This document shows positions 13,593 to 13,635 of a stretch of 13,635 bases of DNA, piece by piece. This DNA is from Betaproteobacteria bacterium (GTDB taxonomy: Bacteria > Pseudomonadota > Gammaproteobacteria > Burkholderiales > Usitatibacteraceae), in assembly GCA_025362705.1 (NCBI GenBank), contig JANYFH010000361.1, positions 1 to 13,635 on the forward strand, written 5' to 3'. The translations under genes were made by a program, and so were the position numbers. Within the stretch, counting starts at the first letter, position 1, and every line of letters starts with the position of its first letter. The notes under the pieces are model-generated. The model saw only the letters and a list, made by a program, of their open reading frames with translations. It was not told the DNA's origin and searched no databases.

Positions 13593-13635
13593 ATGACGAG
13601 TCTCAATCACACCGTCTTTTCCGTTGCAGTGGCAT
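13593..13635 (+). CDS. Possible start of the next gene (dnaB expected by synteny), 3' partial
   Basis: An ATG at 13593 opens 14 codons (MTSLNHTVFSVAVA) to the window edge. In related genomes the replicative helicase gene dnaB follows rplI, but these residues do not match the usual DnaB start, and neither a Shine-Dalgarno nor room for a promoter after the terminator is visible. The true start may lie beyond the window. Confidence 0.2.
   Translation, partial: MTSLNHTVFSVAVA

Noticed and set aside
1..13635. CRISPR arrays, insertion sequences, toxin-antitoxin or defence genes
   Set aside because: Searched for by eye on both strands; no regularly spaced repeats, terminal inverted repeats with a transposase, or recognisable defence domains.

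Overview
The window looks like chromosomal housekeeping DNA of a betaproteobacterium (Burkholderiales or Nitrosomonadales-like; I cannot place it more finely). Reasons: the gene order rpsF-priB-rpsR-rplI, an rnr-rlmB pair next to a tRNA-Leu, the protein sequences of S6, S18, L9 and RNase R, moderate GC, and TTG starts on two genes. I see no insertion sequence, integrase, prophage, CRISPR array or defence cassette. The most unusual content lies in the non-coding gaps.

Left part (1-2340). A 5'-truncated type II secretion F-domain inner-membrane protein (GspF/PilC family) runs in from the left edge. It is followed by a glutathione S-transferase and by a small exported proline-rich protein of unknown function. 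About 290 bp of gene-free DNA follow, holding a hairpin, a G-rich tract, a three-way-junction-like palindromic element, a terminator-like hairpin and a two-way terminator.

Middle (2340-5849). A tRNA-Leu(CAG) on the minus strand is divergent from rnr (RNase R, TTG start). rnr overlaps rlmB (23S rRNA Gm2251 methyltransferase) by 4 bp. The 140 bp between tRNA and rnr hold a strong minus-strand sigma70-type promoter, a weaker plus-strand one facing it, and a perfect 8+3+8 inverted repeat. The genes form an RNA-metabolism block: tRNA, RNA decay and rRNA modification.

Right-middle (6062-11666). Two tandem, clearly paralogous, secreted M16 zinc metallopeptidases of about 910-930 residues. Each fuses an active N-terminal half (HxxEH) to an inactive C-terminal half. 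They probably act in the periplasm as a pair.

Right (11667-13635). The ribosomal protein operon rpsF-priB-rpsR-rplI, with a promoter and a hairpin-rich leader that may be the S6:S18 autoregulatory site. It ends in a strong GNRA-loop terminator. Directly after the terminator are four DnaA-box-like 9-mers at 10-11 bp spacing, at the place where dnaB would be expected to begin. The dnaB coding sequence itself is not demonstrable inside the window.
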